This document shows, one piece after another, positions 11,585 through 23,299 of a DNA stretch of 64,000 nucleotides. Position 1 is the stretch's first letter; the number at the start of each line of letters is the position of its first letter. Position numbers and translations under genes: made by a program. The notes under the pieces are model-generated. The model was given only the letters and a program-made list of their open reading frames with translations, was not told the DNA's origin and made no database searches. Origin of the DNA: Sipunculus nudus (lineage: Eukaryota; Annelida; Sipuncula; Golfingiida; Sipunculidae); NCBI GenBank assembly GCA_026874595.1, contig CM049316.1, positions 17,257,839-17,321,838 on the forward strand, read 5' to 3'.

Positions 11585-12300
11585 GTCACTGCGGGATAAG
11601 GTTAATAACAACAGAGTTGGCATTTATATCATACTACGTCACGCAATCAAAATACAGAGGCAAAGGGATCGGCAGAAAGGTATTCGAGACTTGCATGAAG
11701 AGGGTTGGCGATATCAATGTTGGTTTAAACGCAGCGGCCGACAAGCAGAGCATGTACGCAGATGGAGGGTTTAATATATCCTCCTTCCAGATAACTCGTT
11801 TTATTGGTACACCTAAATGTGACAAAGTTTCAAAACTGTTTGCTGCTGATAACATTAAGGTTGATGATATCGGAGCCATCAACATTTCATCTATTGAAAA
11901 CTATGATGATGGTGTCCACATAATTCCTCGTTATGATTTCCTGAAAAAGTGGTTTGAGAGAGAGGGAAGTGTATGTAAAGTTGCGCGAGATGGAGAGAAA
12001 ATCGTAGGTTACGGCTGTATGTGGCCAGCTGATTCCGGCTACAGGGTTATGCCTCTCTATGTCGAGTCCAAGTCCGCTGGAATGTCATTATGGAAAGAAT
12101 TTTGCACCAGAGCGCGTCCTGGAGAACCGATCGAGATAGCGGTGCCGTCACAGAATATTGAAGCTTTCAAGCTTTTTACGGACACATTGGACCTTGTGGC
12201 ACCTCCGTTTTATCTGGTGCAAATGTTCACCCAGAATTACATCAAAGTCAATCTTGACCTGGTTTATTCCGTGTCTAGCTACGAAATCAATCTTGTTTAA
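11585..12300 (+). CDS. Exon 2 of YitH-like double-GNAT acetyltransferase, intact
   Basis: The exon opens after a TTCCAG acceptor with two bases (GT) that complete the split Ser codon of a phase-1 intron, then stays open for 238 codons to TAA at 12298. With exon 1 at 1046 the protein has 298 residues. Residues about 72-84 form the FISYYVTQSKY strand, and RGKGIG at 85-90 is the acetyl-CoA pyrophosphate-binding loop of GNAT motif A. GGFNISSF follows. The C-terminal half (about 185-298), with DGEKIVGYGCMW, the PLYVESKSAGMSLWKEFC block and a YIKVNLDLVYSV end, matches the second GNAT-like domain of YitH/HolE proteins. The likely reaction is N-acetylation of a small amine or peptide; the substrate is unknown. 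The four broken relatives in this window preserve the same exon start. It is probably cytosolic, as no signal peptide or membrane segment is seen. Confidence 0.82.
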
Positions 12301-12332
12301 TCAATTCCTCTTTTGTATACTTCAATTATACT

Positions 12333-12334
<2 letters not shown>

Positions 12335-12389
<55 letters not shown>
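12335..12389. repeat. (AT)n microsatellite
   Basis: A nearly pure AT dinucleotide run just downstream of the GNAT stop codon, probably in the 3' untranslated region or flank. Confidence 0.95.
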
Positions 12390-12393
<4 letters not shown>

Positions 12394-13137
12394 GATATGT
12401 CGTGCCAACTTTCAATAATGAAAATATCCACTGAATTATAGAAAGGATTTATTATGTTTGATGTTAAGTGATAAGTGGTGACTTCAAATAATAAATTTAA
12501 TCAAATAATTTTCAATTTTCTTTCAACATGTTGAGTGGAACATTCTTTCATCATATATTTCATTGACTTTTCCATCCGAGGAATGCTTAACAGGATAAGC
12601 TTAATTAGAGTTACCAGTGCTCCCAGCTATTTGTACCACATAGATGAAACTATTTATAAGTATAATATATTTTAGTTGACATACTGTTCACTCGTTGAAA
12701 AGTGAAGCAGGGTTAAACTGTGCGTGTAAAGTAGGACACCGATTAGTCAATAATCAGTGTCTATTTATGTGTTAGTAAACTGTACACCAGAGAAATGTTG
12801 TATACCAATGGATTATGTAGATCAATATATTCGCCCGATTTGAAATCTGCATGCCAACCGTCAATTACATTTACATCTCTTTCGTCAGCTGGAATTAAGG
12901 AACCGGAATCGATATTAAAGAGTTAAAATATGGATTGTCACATAAAAGCAGAATGTTACATTAACTATTGTTAGGGATTTCGAGGTGCGCTTACATAGTC
13001 TGTTGTACTTTCCATTTAAGCATTAGCTAATGGCTACTGTCGTGGAACGACTCGTGCGCCATTTTATACAAGCAAACACAAGCAAAGTTCGCACATGAAA
13101 CAATTTAGCATTAAAATGAACTAAGACAATACTATTA
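12390..13137. other. Non-coding, nothing recognised
   Basis: AT-rich sequence without a convincing open frame, RNA gene or repeat structure. Confidence 0.5.
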
Positions 13138-13565
13138 ACACTTTCTTGTCATAATTGGATGAAAAAAAGTAATGTGCGCCTGCATAACTTTGTTTTCTTA
13201 ATATAAGAGCAGCAATCTAATATTCACTGAACGGGTAAAGAGCATGTATAAGAAAGCCCCATATATTAATGTGCTTGCTTTATTTTCCCTTCACGTATGT
13301 ATTTCATTTTTCATTATTGTTTAATATCCTCTTATCCTCTTAGTTTAATATCAACAAAGGGAATACCATTGACACTTTTTTTTCATATTTTGATGAATAA
13401 ATTAATGTGCCCCTTCATTACTTTGTTCTCTTAATTGCATAACAGCAGGAGTCTCATATTCACTGATCGGGTAAAGGGCATGAAGAAGAAAGCCCGATAT
13501 ATAAATTTGCTTGCTTTATTTTCCCTACATGTATGTATTCCATTTATTGTTTAATATCTTCTTAA
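13138..13565. repeat. Two diverged tandem units of about 233 bp
   Basis: The unit starting near 13138 (cttgtcataattggatgaa) recurs near 13371 (ttcatattttgatgaa). It carries the shared blocks 'attcactga.cgggtaaag', 'agaaagcc' and 'ttgcttgctttattttccct' in the same order. No coding content is seen. Confidence 0.85.
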
Positions 13566-14300
13566 GCCGAAGAACTTGAATTACCCCCATGAATGTCTTG
13601 AATATAGTATGAGTTAGTTTTTTTTTCGTTGCTTGTTTGTAAGTATAAGAACGCGTTCAAAATAAGTATACGGAGGAAAATGTAGTCATCGGTAACTAGG
13701 TACAAGGCCGTGCTCTCTGTCTCTTTTCTCTCTCTCTCTCAATTGTGTAAGCTTAGTTTAAATAATTGGTCAGGTTTGGAAAGTTTATTGATTTTGCCTG
13801 AACAATTTAATTCAATACCGAAATATTGGAAAGGAACACACCAGCAGAGCTTGAGGACATTCACATTTAATTGAACATTTAAGCAGAAGTATATGAAGAC
13901 ACATTAATTACAAGTCCCTGAAGTTTAGAAGTTGAAGAGGACTTTAAAAGTTAGCTTAATTAATGTGGCTATTTACTCGGACTATACTGTGTAGATCGTA
14001 CTTATTTCTATGTTACATATCGTTCTTTGTTTGCTTTAAATGTTGATTGAATGTATTTGAGAAAGATATTTCAGCAAGGTAATAAATGACATCCGTCAAC
14101 TGTGCATTTACTTTAGCAGAAGGCAAATATGATAAATGGTGCTACAAACTTCACAATTATTTCATGCTCAAGTAAGCTGACGTAAATGATGTTATAAGCA
14201 CATAAACCTTCGTGAGACAAGGGAAAAATAACCACATAAAAGTCGGTGGCAAAGGACCAGATACTTAAAGTTGTTGTTATCCAGGAACGTGGGCATGTCA
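13566..14300. other. Non-coding, nothing recognised
   Basis: No supported gene. A short CT stretch is present near 13715-13740. Confidence 0.45.
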
Positions 14301-14440
14301 TGACACCAGAGGGCTTTTTTGACTGGCCCGTTGCCCTCTCTCTCTCTTCATCCTCCTGGATCATGTGCATGAGCCCCTCCCATGCCAGGGTCCTGGAATA
14401 ATTTTTTTGCGGAATCATTTCCTCTGCAGAAAGAACAAAA
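14300..14440 (-). pseudogene. Possible 3' exon of the PHD/DUF6589-like relic
   Basis: On the minus strand a CTTTCTGCAG acceptor is followed by an open stretch reading EEMIPQKNYSRTLAWEGLM and then a charged EDEERERATG segment. IPQKNYSRT could be the degraded end of a PHD finger (IPxGxWxCxxC), which would continue the exon at 15001-15135. The surrounding 150-codon frame is longer, but its N-terminal part lies upstream of the acceptor. This is inference from order and strand; no family is assigned with confidence. Confidence 0.3.
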
Positions 14441-14770
14441 CTACAACCATCTGCAAATAGAAAAAAAATATCGATTCCATCTATTATACATAGCAGTATG
14501 TTACAGAAATGTTTATTAAATGATATCCTGGGCACAAGGACGTGGTAGCTCCTTCCTTGCATCATAGAGGCTGCAAAAAAGAGAAGTTCTTTGCTTTATG
14601 TTTCAGTTATTTTATATATTTAGCTTTTCTAGCATGCGAGTGATTGTGCTTCTAAAAATCATACCTGAAAGATAACACTGGAAATGGCTAATGGCTTCCT
14701 TACAGGATGTGTTCCTCAACCCTGCTGTAAAATCATCACTCTATCTTTCCTCTCTTTATATGTGGATCTG

Positions 14771-14772
<2 letters not shown>

Positions 14773-14803
<31 letters not shown>
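14773..14803. repeat. (CT)n microsatellite
   Basis: A pure CT run of about 30 bp on the plus strand. Confidence 0.95.
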
Positions 14804-14806
<3 letters not shown>

Positions 14807-15000
14807 CTTTTACTGAATACTTGAATTTATTAGAAGTAAAATTCATATCAGAATATATGTAGAATAATAATTAACATACTTCAGATAGACAGGTGCTTAA
14901 AGAAGCTAGTAGTCACACTGACAACCTATGCTAAACAGGATTATTATGCAAGATGTGGAAGTATTTATTAAAATCTAAATTTTCACGGATTATACCCACC

Positions 15001-15135
15001 TAGTCTTCTGCCAGGTGGATGGATGAAAAGTGGAACTACTGCCCGCTGATGCAGGGAACTGCGAGATCACAGCCAATCCACTCATTCGGCGGAGTGTTGG
15101 ACTGAATCTTTCCACAACAGTATGGTATGTATGAT
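15001..15135 (-). pseudogene. PHD-finger-like exon, degenerate
   Basis: On the minus strand the exon is bounded by GTCTGCAG (acceptor, exon start 15135) and GTGGGT (donor, exon end 15001). One frame reads YCCGKI, then NEWIGCDLAVPC, then GQ*FHFSSIHL. This is the pattern of a PHD zinc finger (C..C, CD..C, WFHFxC), with the conserved Trp codon changed to TAG and the following Cys to Ser. A second stop occurs at the exon end. PHD fingers bind histone tails, but this one can no longer fold. It lies downstream of the DUF6589-like exons on the same strand. Confidence 0.45.
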
Positions 15136-15644
15136 CTGCAGACATTACTGCACTACCAATCCATGGCCTCATGGATTGTCGGGCTGCCCATACAGACAAT
15201 TTGGTAGTAACAGTGGCGCCTGCAGAGGTGAATGGCAACACATGAGAGTGAAAATGCGAGTGATGTGTCTGTGCATGTATTTTATGAACTGGCCACTAAT
15301 CATAGGCTGCATGATGCAGCTCTTCGCTGTAGCCATATTGTTTAATACACAGATAATACATCAGTTACTACTTTCTTTCTGCAAGTGCCTCTATTGAAAG
15401 GTTGTATTTCTTGTGATCATTTTCACAAGAGAGAACAGGTGTATTTGTTAATTAAACAATAAATTGACAGGTTTAAACAAGTCATACAAAATAAATTGAT
15501 AGAGTGATTCCAGTGTGAAGTGCTATATTAAACTGCACCAGAGGCATTTAGATATATAATAAAAAAGGCACCATCATATTCCTAAATGGACTCCCCACAC
15601 AGGCAGAAATGGCCGATACAGGTTGACCTTCACTGTCATTCTAT

Positions 15645-15745
15645 CTCTGCAGATGAGTTGTCGCCGATTTCCTTCATCACCAGCATTTCCACTGCCAGGA
15701 GGCAGAGCATCCCTTCAGTCGTAAAGTTAAGCAATTGGTAGGCAT
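15645..15745 (-). pseudogene. Possible exon of DUF6589-like relic
   Basis: The minus-strand frame NFTTEGMLCLLAVEMLVMKE follows the DUF6589-like exon at 16122-16205 in the expected order and has the hydrophobic helical character seen in that region of the family. A TGA follows shortly after and no clean donor is visible. Assignment is by position and pattern only. Confidence 0.25.
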
Positions 15746-16121
15746 ACTAGCTAACTTTCCACTAACAGACTTAAACAGAAACAAGGGGACTTACATTTAA
15801 TCTTTAATCATTTATTCTTTGACTAATTATTGACCAAGAGATAACCAGTCACAGAACAAAGTCAACAATCCAATAACTGTGTTTATTGACTTGTTCCTGA
15901 TACCTTTCTTTCATAGCTGTTTCCATATATTGAATGATACACGAGTGATATATTTCACAGGTGATTGTACACTTTTATTAATACAAGTATTATTGTGTAC
16001 CATCTTCAACATAATGTATTTTGACTTATTTTGTTTTACTAACAGACACATGAACATTCCACTTACGTCTGACGTATACAGCATACTAATACGTAACACA
16101 TTCATATTTTTGGTCACTCAC

Positions 16122-16205
16122 CTTGTGAGAAAAGTTGTATTTGAAGTGGAAGAGAGTCCCATCATCACCCGCACTGGCTCCGTTGAATAGGCTGTCATGT
16201 GAATC
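16122..16205 (-). pseudogene. Exon of DUF6589-like gene relic
   Basis: An 84-base minus-strand exon lies between a TTTTTGTCGTACAG acceptor and a GTGAGT donor, phase 0 at both ends. It encodes DSHDSLFNGASAGDDGTLFH followed by FKYNFSHK. The GTLFHxxxNxxxxx block resembles the GTL-(F/Y)-x-L-R-N segment of DUF6589 proteins, a family of unknown function common in cnidarians and molluscs, sometimes with PHD fingers. It joins in frame to the exon at 16561-16798. Confidence 0.45.
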
Positions 16206-16560
16206 CTGTACGACAAAAAGTATTATATAGAAAAATGAAAACCTGAATCAAGTGAAGATAAAAAGATAATGCTAAATATAATCTGGGAAAGTAGACGTGA
16301 TTTGCATGGAATTAAAAAAACGCGTTCATTTTAAGCAAATTATACCCTTATTGATGCAATATATACCACAGTATTTGTATATTAATTAGCACAAAGGATA
16401 CATATTATGAACATTTCATAGGACCTATTTTTTCATATTACAACTATTGGAGCCACTATTAATTTTGAGGGGTATGTAGTTAAATGTTAATTTATTACTA
16501 AAATACATGCTTCTAAATAGTGATTCTAAAAATGCAGTTGGCATTCAGTCGGATCTTTAC

Positions 16561-16798
16561 CTGCAAGGCCAAAATGCGAAGGTGGAACTCTTTGGCCATT
16601 GCTTCCAAGCCCTTGAATGTATTCTCTGGGAGGTCGTTCCCGTCCATGGCACTTTTGACTCTGACCATCCTCTCCACACTTAATTGATCATCCTCTACAA
16701 GCAATGCGTGCGGCTTCCCATCCTCAACATGTGGATATGGAATGTATGTGTTAAGGTGCTTTAATGTACGGATGACACCCTTGGTAGATGAGGTGGAC
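16561..16798 (-). pseudogene. Exon of DUF6589-like gene relic
   Basis: A minus-strand exon of 238 bases lies between a TTAGTTCCAG acceptor and a GTAAAG donor, open throughout in one frame. It includes LVEDDQLSVERMVRVKSAM and GLEAMAKEFHLRILALQ, resembling the DUF6589 pattern 'GDQLTVER...' followed by 'GLxPxxxxWH'. The usual Gly-Asp and Trp-His are Glu-Asp and Phe-His here. It joins at phase 0 to the exon at 16122-16205. These two exons are intact, but the downstream exons carry stops, so I call the locus a relic. No convincing upstream exon with matching phase was found. Confidence 0.45.
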
Positions 16799-16799
16799 C

Positions 16800-18560
16800 T
16801 GGAACTAAATGGTACATTCACCCTTTGTTTACAGTTAAAAAAATATGATCACTAATTTTACATGACAGAATTTATCTTCATCAGGTTTCATTGAGTCTCC
16901 GCAAATAGCACTGGTATAGTTTGTGTTAAGTAGATATTGGTATATTTAAAACTTAAGGTAAATATACATTTAAGGTTAGGAAAATTAAAGAGATTTAGGT
17001 GTCAATATCGAGAAACCCATAGTGTCATTATGAGAAGTCCTTTGTTTAACCTAAGCCGAGGGTACCCTAAAACAGGGTTTATGACTTGATTCATATTTTG
17101 CATCTTTTTTGCATACGGAAAAGATGGTCTCTTTTGGTCACTTATGTTAACTGGTTATTTTTATTTTTAGTTTTTTTTAATTTTTTATTGCTTATGCTTA
17201 CATGCATGGTAAATTGTATTTATTACAGATCACTTTACTGTGTTCATGTGCCACATGCTCAGGAGGTAGGTCTTTGAAATCATCATCTAAAAGAGAGAAA
17301 ATGTTAATCTCCCTAAGTAAGTTTACTACAAGGAATCAAAATAATGTTCAATAATGGCAGTGTTCGGACAGCAATGTCCATGGCATTCTTTCTGAAATGG
17401 CTAAAGCAGTTTACCTTTTGCACCTACTGCATAACACTAAGGGTGAAATAACTAAAATAAGTCAGCATGAAACATGATTTGTGATTCGAATCCTGATTCA
17501 TACTTGTCACATGGATATCACAGGGATTTTGTTAAACCAAAGAAACTGAAACAAGGTAAATGTTTTCATCCTAACACATGTTATTAAATAAAGGTGATGT
17601 CAAATCAGTGAAGGTGAAGCAAAGAACATTCTGAGCACAGCAAAATTTAAGCACACTGAAAAAAGATTGTTAATAAACCCTTTACACATTGACCATTATA
17701 AATCATATATTAATTAAACATCCATTTATTACCTCCACCAAGTAGGTTATGCTTTTGCCGGCGTTGGATTGTATGTATGTTAACATTAGTAAAAACAAAA
17801 ATGAACAGATTTGATGAAAATAACAAGACAGCTCGACAATGATACAAAGAACAACTGATTAAATTTTGGGGATGCTACGGTTCAAAATCTTGATCCAAGA
17901 AATATTAGTGGAAAAATGCTGCATGTCTAAATTGCTATATTTAGGTAATGAGCAGCCTATGTGGAGGTCTGTGCTCTCTGATTGCTTTTCTAGTTACTAT
18001 TTGAAATGACTTTAAATATATGCATTATTTTGGATTCAAACTAAACTGTGGTTATCAATTTTTTTCCACATGAATAGATGGTAATCCTTGCGCCTATAAC
18101 AAATGGGTAGAGTGCTCAATTGATAATATGCGATATGCTCCACAAGAATTCTCTGGATGACGATTTTCCCATAACTCCTGAACACATCCCAGCCATCGTG
18201 AGCTGCAGCTGGCCACATCACGTTCCTCTCCTTCATCCGATTCATCCTCAAACATTTCAATCTCAATAATCCATTCAAAATATGGTTGGATATCACTCCC
18301 ACATTCAGTCATCTCGTCATTTTTGTCTCTTGGACAAATCATCTGAGCCGAATGTAGTAACATTGGCCCTTGCAATAAAAGGAACATAAACAAGGAATTC
18401 ATAAATTAGACAGGTTTTCCTAAAAATGTAATGAAAACATACAACTTATCTAATGTTATATCGACTATGTTATACATCATTGGAGGCATAACTTATTACA
18501 CAGGCTACAGCTTACCAGTATAACATTTTAAGGCAAAAGATACATATATGAGTCATATAG
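16800..18560. other. Upstream of the DUF6589-like relic, nothing certain
   Basis: A possible small minus-strand exon at 17239-17286 has AG/GT borders, but its phase does not join the exon at 16798 without a stop. An open minus-strand stretch at 18094-18402 is acidic (EMFEDESDEGEERD) and unrecognised. No other gene seen. Confidence 0.35.
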
Positions 18561-18565
18561 ATGGT

Positions 18566-18700
18566 TCAAAAGTACTTGTACTCAAAGTACTCGTACTCAT
18601 GAATACTATTTAGAATACTTCGTACTCGTACTCGAGTACTTTCTTCAAATTGACCTAAGAACTCAGACTGGCTCAAGTACTCATAAAGACGAATACTTTT
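18566..18700. repeat. GTACTC-rich degenerate array
   Basis: Degenerate repeats of GTACTC/GTACTT and their complement. A similar array ends at 19985 beside a hAT-like terminus, so this could be the other subterminal region of the same element, but its outer end lacks a recognisable TIR. Confidence 0.7.
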
Positions 18701-19252
18701 ATGAGTACTATTGACTATTTCAGTATATGTACATATAGTAATAAAATTATATTTACTCATACACAAATGATATATACATACATACATACATATCTAACGA
18801 TAACATTGTTTGTGGGAATGGGGATAAATAAACGCTAATTGTTTGCACATAGCATTGATAATATATTTGCAAACAGCTGCAGATCACCCTGTTGCTCACC
18901 CATTCAAAAGCTGAGACGTTAGAACCAAAGACTAAATTGGATGCGAGTATTAGAGCCCTGGCCTGCTTTATAATATGAAACGCTCATTCCAATTAGTGAT
19001 GCACACTCATGCATAGATGTTAAGTATGGTTGCTTGGTTGTTGCTGGCAGAGAGATCAGTAACATAAAGATGAAGCCCTTATCACTACCGGCTGGCCAAT
19101 TATAATAGACCACCAGGCTTGTGCCGATTGAAGGACCTTCCGTATTTCTGCTTGTTTCATATTACATAACGTACGAGACTTGCTACAGGTACACGCAGTC
19201 ACACTCACAGTCAGTGGCACTAGCTTTCGTGCAATCTATCACAATTAATATA

Positions 19253-19256
<4 letters not shown>

Positions 19257-19294
<38 letters not shown>

Positions 19295-19312
19295 GAGAGA
19301 GAGAGAGGGAGA
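19257..19312. repeat. (TA)n(GA)n compound microsatellite
   Basis: An AT dinucleotide run followed directly by GA dinucleotides. Confidence 0.95.
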
Positions 19313-19833
19313 AAGTGAGACAAGAATATCAAAAATATGTATTTTAAATAACTCTAAATTATTACAGGGAAACTTCTAATTAAAATTGGCATTACTCAAC
19401 TAAAAGGGATGCATTAGTATGGGGACTCATCAGGTATCATTACAGCCATTCGCATTTAGTATATCAGCTTCTTAAATGTGAACTCGCCCTATAGAATATC
19501 AATTTTTAAATGAGGTCTTTTTAATATAACCTATGAATGATGAGATAATATTTATACTGTTTATAAATTTAATTAGACGATATCAAGTATGGTCTTTGTT
19601 TATATATGTTTGTAGAACTGAACACTGGCAACTTATCATTTACTCATTTATTCTTACTTAAAAGTGAAGCAGTTCTTTTTGCTCATAATTTTTAGTAGTT
19701 ACAGGTAAAATAAACAACTTAAGTAGACATTTCACAAGCTTCACAAATTATAAATTGGTATGACATCAAACAAAAGACATTGATCTATCTTCACTCCACA
19801 TCTTAGGTTTAACTGCTTAAATGACTCATTACA

Positions 19834-19981
19834 TGTACTCATGAGTTCATTTGGAGTACTCGGTACTTGTACTTGAGTGCCGTCATAAAAATAGCTAAAA
19901 TACTCGTACTTGTACTTGAGTACTTTTTCAGTACTCAGCATTCGTACTCGAGTACTTCCATTGTACACGTACCCAACACTG
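19834..19981. mobile_element. hAT-like right end with GTACTC subterminal array
   Basis: The plus strand ends 'gtacacgtacccaacactg', whose complement is the hAT-type terminus CAGTGTTGGGTACGTG. Inside it is a dense GTACTC/GTACTT array. Subterminal repeats of this sort are typical transposase-binding regions of hAT elements. I could not match an 8-bp duplication to a left end, so the element's extent is unknown. Confidence 0.5.
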
Positions 19982-19989
19982 ACATGAGG

Positions 19990-22624
19990 AGTGGGCAAAA
20001 GCTATTCTACTTAAATTTTTGTTTATGCTCATTTTAATTTTTTCCAGTTGATGAAGTTATGTTTATTATTATACTTTGGTTTATGTACATTATTCTACAA
20101 TTTACGGGGATTTATTTTGCAGGGCCATTTCATCTTAGCTTATCAAATCCTAATATTAGATGGGTTGGCATTCTTCCGGGAAGAAAGGTATTTGTTCCTT
20201 CCCATGGAAGTTAGGGAAATTTCTGGGAAGAAAACAAGTTAAGGAAAAAACTGTTGACACAAACTTTTATTAAACATAAACACATATTTAACAGAGAATC
20301 ACAGAAGTCTTACAATTATTCATTAGTTTCACATTGTTATTCTTTATTTATACTCTGAATTAGACTGATTAAAAAAAACAATTAATTAATTAAATAGATG
20401 GAACTCACAGTATGAGAACAGTAACGCTGACATTAGCCTACGCCTGGGACATATCAATTCTATCAGTGTTTTTGGTTCATGCCCGAAACATCTACAGCCA
20501 ATATGTGTACTGCAGCTTTTTGTATTGTGGAGGTTACCATAAAATCTCTACTCACTGACTTGGGTTATCTCGCAAAATGTTTCCTGGGTTTGTCAGCACA
20601 TCATTTGCATATTAACATTTGTAAAAAGAAGCCCCCTGATTTGTACTGACTAGAAAATCCAAAATATCATTTGAAAAACAAAAAAAATGACATGTATGCT
20701 GTGACTGGATTTCTTCCCTGGGAAGTAATGGTGGGACATTCCATTTCCTTCCGTTCCCTCTAGGAGATAGTGCCATTAGTATTATATATGTAAAATTGTA
20801 GTTTTTGCATCTGCTATAATTTTCGAAAAATTAAGTTGACCGACGTGACCCATGGGTCACTTGTAACAAGATTTGCCACCAGGTGTCCTTATTGAATGTT
20901 TGCCCCCATAAGTGATAAACCAATGAATATAAATAAAAAGAACACTCTGTGTTTTCTAGAGTATTTTTATGTAAGGTTTAAGGTAATATCTACAGTTAAT
21001 ATTCATCAGATATCAGAATAAGCAGTAAATACCCTCTCTGCAGGACCTATTGAAAATGTTGTTAAGGTACAACAAAATCATAGAATGATAGCACATATAA
21101 TGTTAATATCGAGAATCTTAATATTGGGAGTCTGAAATCAAAAGTGAAAGTAATCACTGTTAAAGAAGATTGTGGCATTAGAGTGTTCAAATATTGATTA
21201 TGAATATATGTTTACTAATTTCCTAAAAAAGGAAGTAAAAGATGCTCAGATCAATATGGGATTGGAAACACAAAAATAATACAGGCATACCACATTTTTT
21301 ATTACCATTTACATAGCATGAGCTACTTTGTGATATACATACTAGCATTGTGTAAATATGTGTACAATTGGAGATCATAAACAAATAAATAAAATGTGTT
21401 GAATTTTGAAAAATCAGAATTTCATATGATATATTTTCACAAGATCTAACATCCTACATGAATATATAATTGAATGTTTTTGAGATAAAATTGTATATAG
21501 ATGTCAGCAATTATATTAAAACAGGAACCAGATTGGGTTCTGACTGATAAAAATTGATAAAGACAGTATTGTTGTCTCGACCACGAGTTAATTTCTGATT
21601 TTAATATTGTATACACTTTTTTGTATTTAATTTGTTTCAATCATTGTAGGTAATGGTTTTGACTTTAGGTGAATATAGTTTGAATTCGGATGAATAAATG
21701 TCTGCAGACAGGTGTGTTTAGTCCATTAAGAATGGCATGACCTCAAACAGTACAGTCTTTCATAGTTGTTTGTATATTGATATATTATATGAGAGTTTCG
21801 TGATGTTTTGAGCTCAAATAAAACCCCTAGGTTGGCATTTTTATAACTGCCTATGTGTTTCCCTTCTGTAGAGTGTATCTAAACATTTTTTTAAATGTGT
21901 TTTATTCTCTCACGCAAACCAACTGTTAGGCCTAGACAACAACAAAAGAAATGCATAAAAGTATGCTTTCACTATTGAATATGGCAAAACATCTAAATTT
22001 CCCTGCAGTATGCTTTGTAACCAATATCCCCTATACCCTCACTCCTACTTGCATGTTCCATCAAAGTCTGTTTATATTTAGCAACTGGGGTAATTTTAAT
22101 CCAATTTGATACTTTTTACCTTTTTGCATTCATGATTTTCACTTACGTTTGTGTTTTGTCTGGTCGGCAATCAATCATTTGGTATGGCACAGTGGCACAA
22201 TCTGTGATCACTGGAAAATGTATGTCTGTGAGGCTGCTTCAATGCTTGCTGTCAAAGCAGCAGTTTGTGATACGTATCCCAGTTTAATTTTATCTCTGTG
22301 ACCCTTAAAGGATCACAAATCCATCACCTTTTGTCACAGGATATATCTTTGTCAGTGAGATTTTGGTATTTACCCTGACCTTTGATGGATTGCAATTCAT
22401 TCATCATTTTATCTTTAAAAATATATAAATGTAACTGGGATTAAGCCATCTACCTTGACCCTTGAAAAATCTCGGTTAATCACAGTTTTTTAGGATCCTC
22501 CCTACCAAAGTTTACCATATATGATTGCAAATGGACATTGTCAATTTCAATATAATGACATTTATTTAAAGTTGTCTTTAGATTAAAAATTTAGAATATT
22601 TGGTAAACATAAAATATGTAAAGA
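19990..22624. other. Non-coding with one repeat-family terminus
   Basis: I see no gene. At 20845-20860 the perfect 16-bp palindrome GTGACCCATGGGTCAC, followed by CTTGT on one side, matches the termini of repeat copies ending near 37670 and 52230. Otherwise this is unassigned AT-rich sequence. Confidence 0.5.
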
Positions 22625-23299
22625 TTAAACCAGGCTGTTTTCGTAGTTACATATGAAATAAACAGAATCAAGGTTGACCTTGATGTAATTCTTGATGAAC
22701 ATCCGCACATTATAACACAGGTTGTACAAGATCGAATGTGTCCGTGAAAAGCTTGGTAGCTTCATCATTGTCAGACGATACCACCACAACCTCAACGGAG
22801 CAGCCATACTACAGAATTCTTTCCATATCGACAGAGCAGTGGACTTTGAGTTGGCGTAGAACGACATGATTTTGTAACCTGAGGCCGCGGGCTACATACC
22901 GCCATAACCCACGATTTTCTCTCCTTCAATGGCTAATTTACATTCAGTCCCATCTCTCTTTAGCCATTTCTTCAGAAACCCATGACGCGGAATTATATGG
23001 ACACTATCATTTAATATTTCGACAAATGTCCAGTCGACGCCATTGAGGTCCCCGATTTTTTACACCATCAACTGGAGACATTTTTGAAAGTCCTACCACT
23101 CTTGGTGTCCCAATCAAGCCAGTAACTTTAAAAGATAATATATTAAACCCTCCAGCAGCGTACATGTATTAATGTTTCCAAGGATTTCATGCACGTATCG
23201 AACACTTTGATGCCAATTCTCTTACATCTATGTTCAGGCTTTGTGACATTAAGTGCTATAAAGGCCAAATCTTTTATGATATAAAAGTTCCGCAGTGAC
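22625..23299 (-). pseudogene. GNAT exon 2 pseudogene (locus B)
   Basis: This is minus-strand homologue of the intact exon 2, opening after TTATTCCAG with GT-CAC-TGC-GG as in the intact gene and ending with the same 'NLDSVYF...' tail and stop. Readable pieces are LAFIALNVTKPEHRCKRIG, in which RCKRIG has lost the first Gly of the acetyl-CoA loop, and FYANSKSTALSIWKEFC. Frameshifts near the start, a deletion in the middle and an in-frame TAG after GGM make it non-functional. Its exon 1 remnant lies 981 bases upstream at 24281 on the same strand. Confidence 0.85.

Noticed and set aside
11634-11885. Minus-strand ORF over GNAT exon 2 (and plus-strand ORFs at 40827-41018 and 44438-44653)
   Set aside because: Antisense shadows of GNAT exons.
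18566-19989. A full hAT element between the two GTACTC arrays
   Set aside because: The right end is convincing, but the left end lacks a matching TIR and the flanking octamers do not agree.
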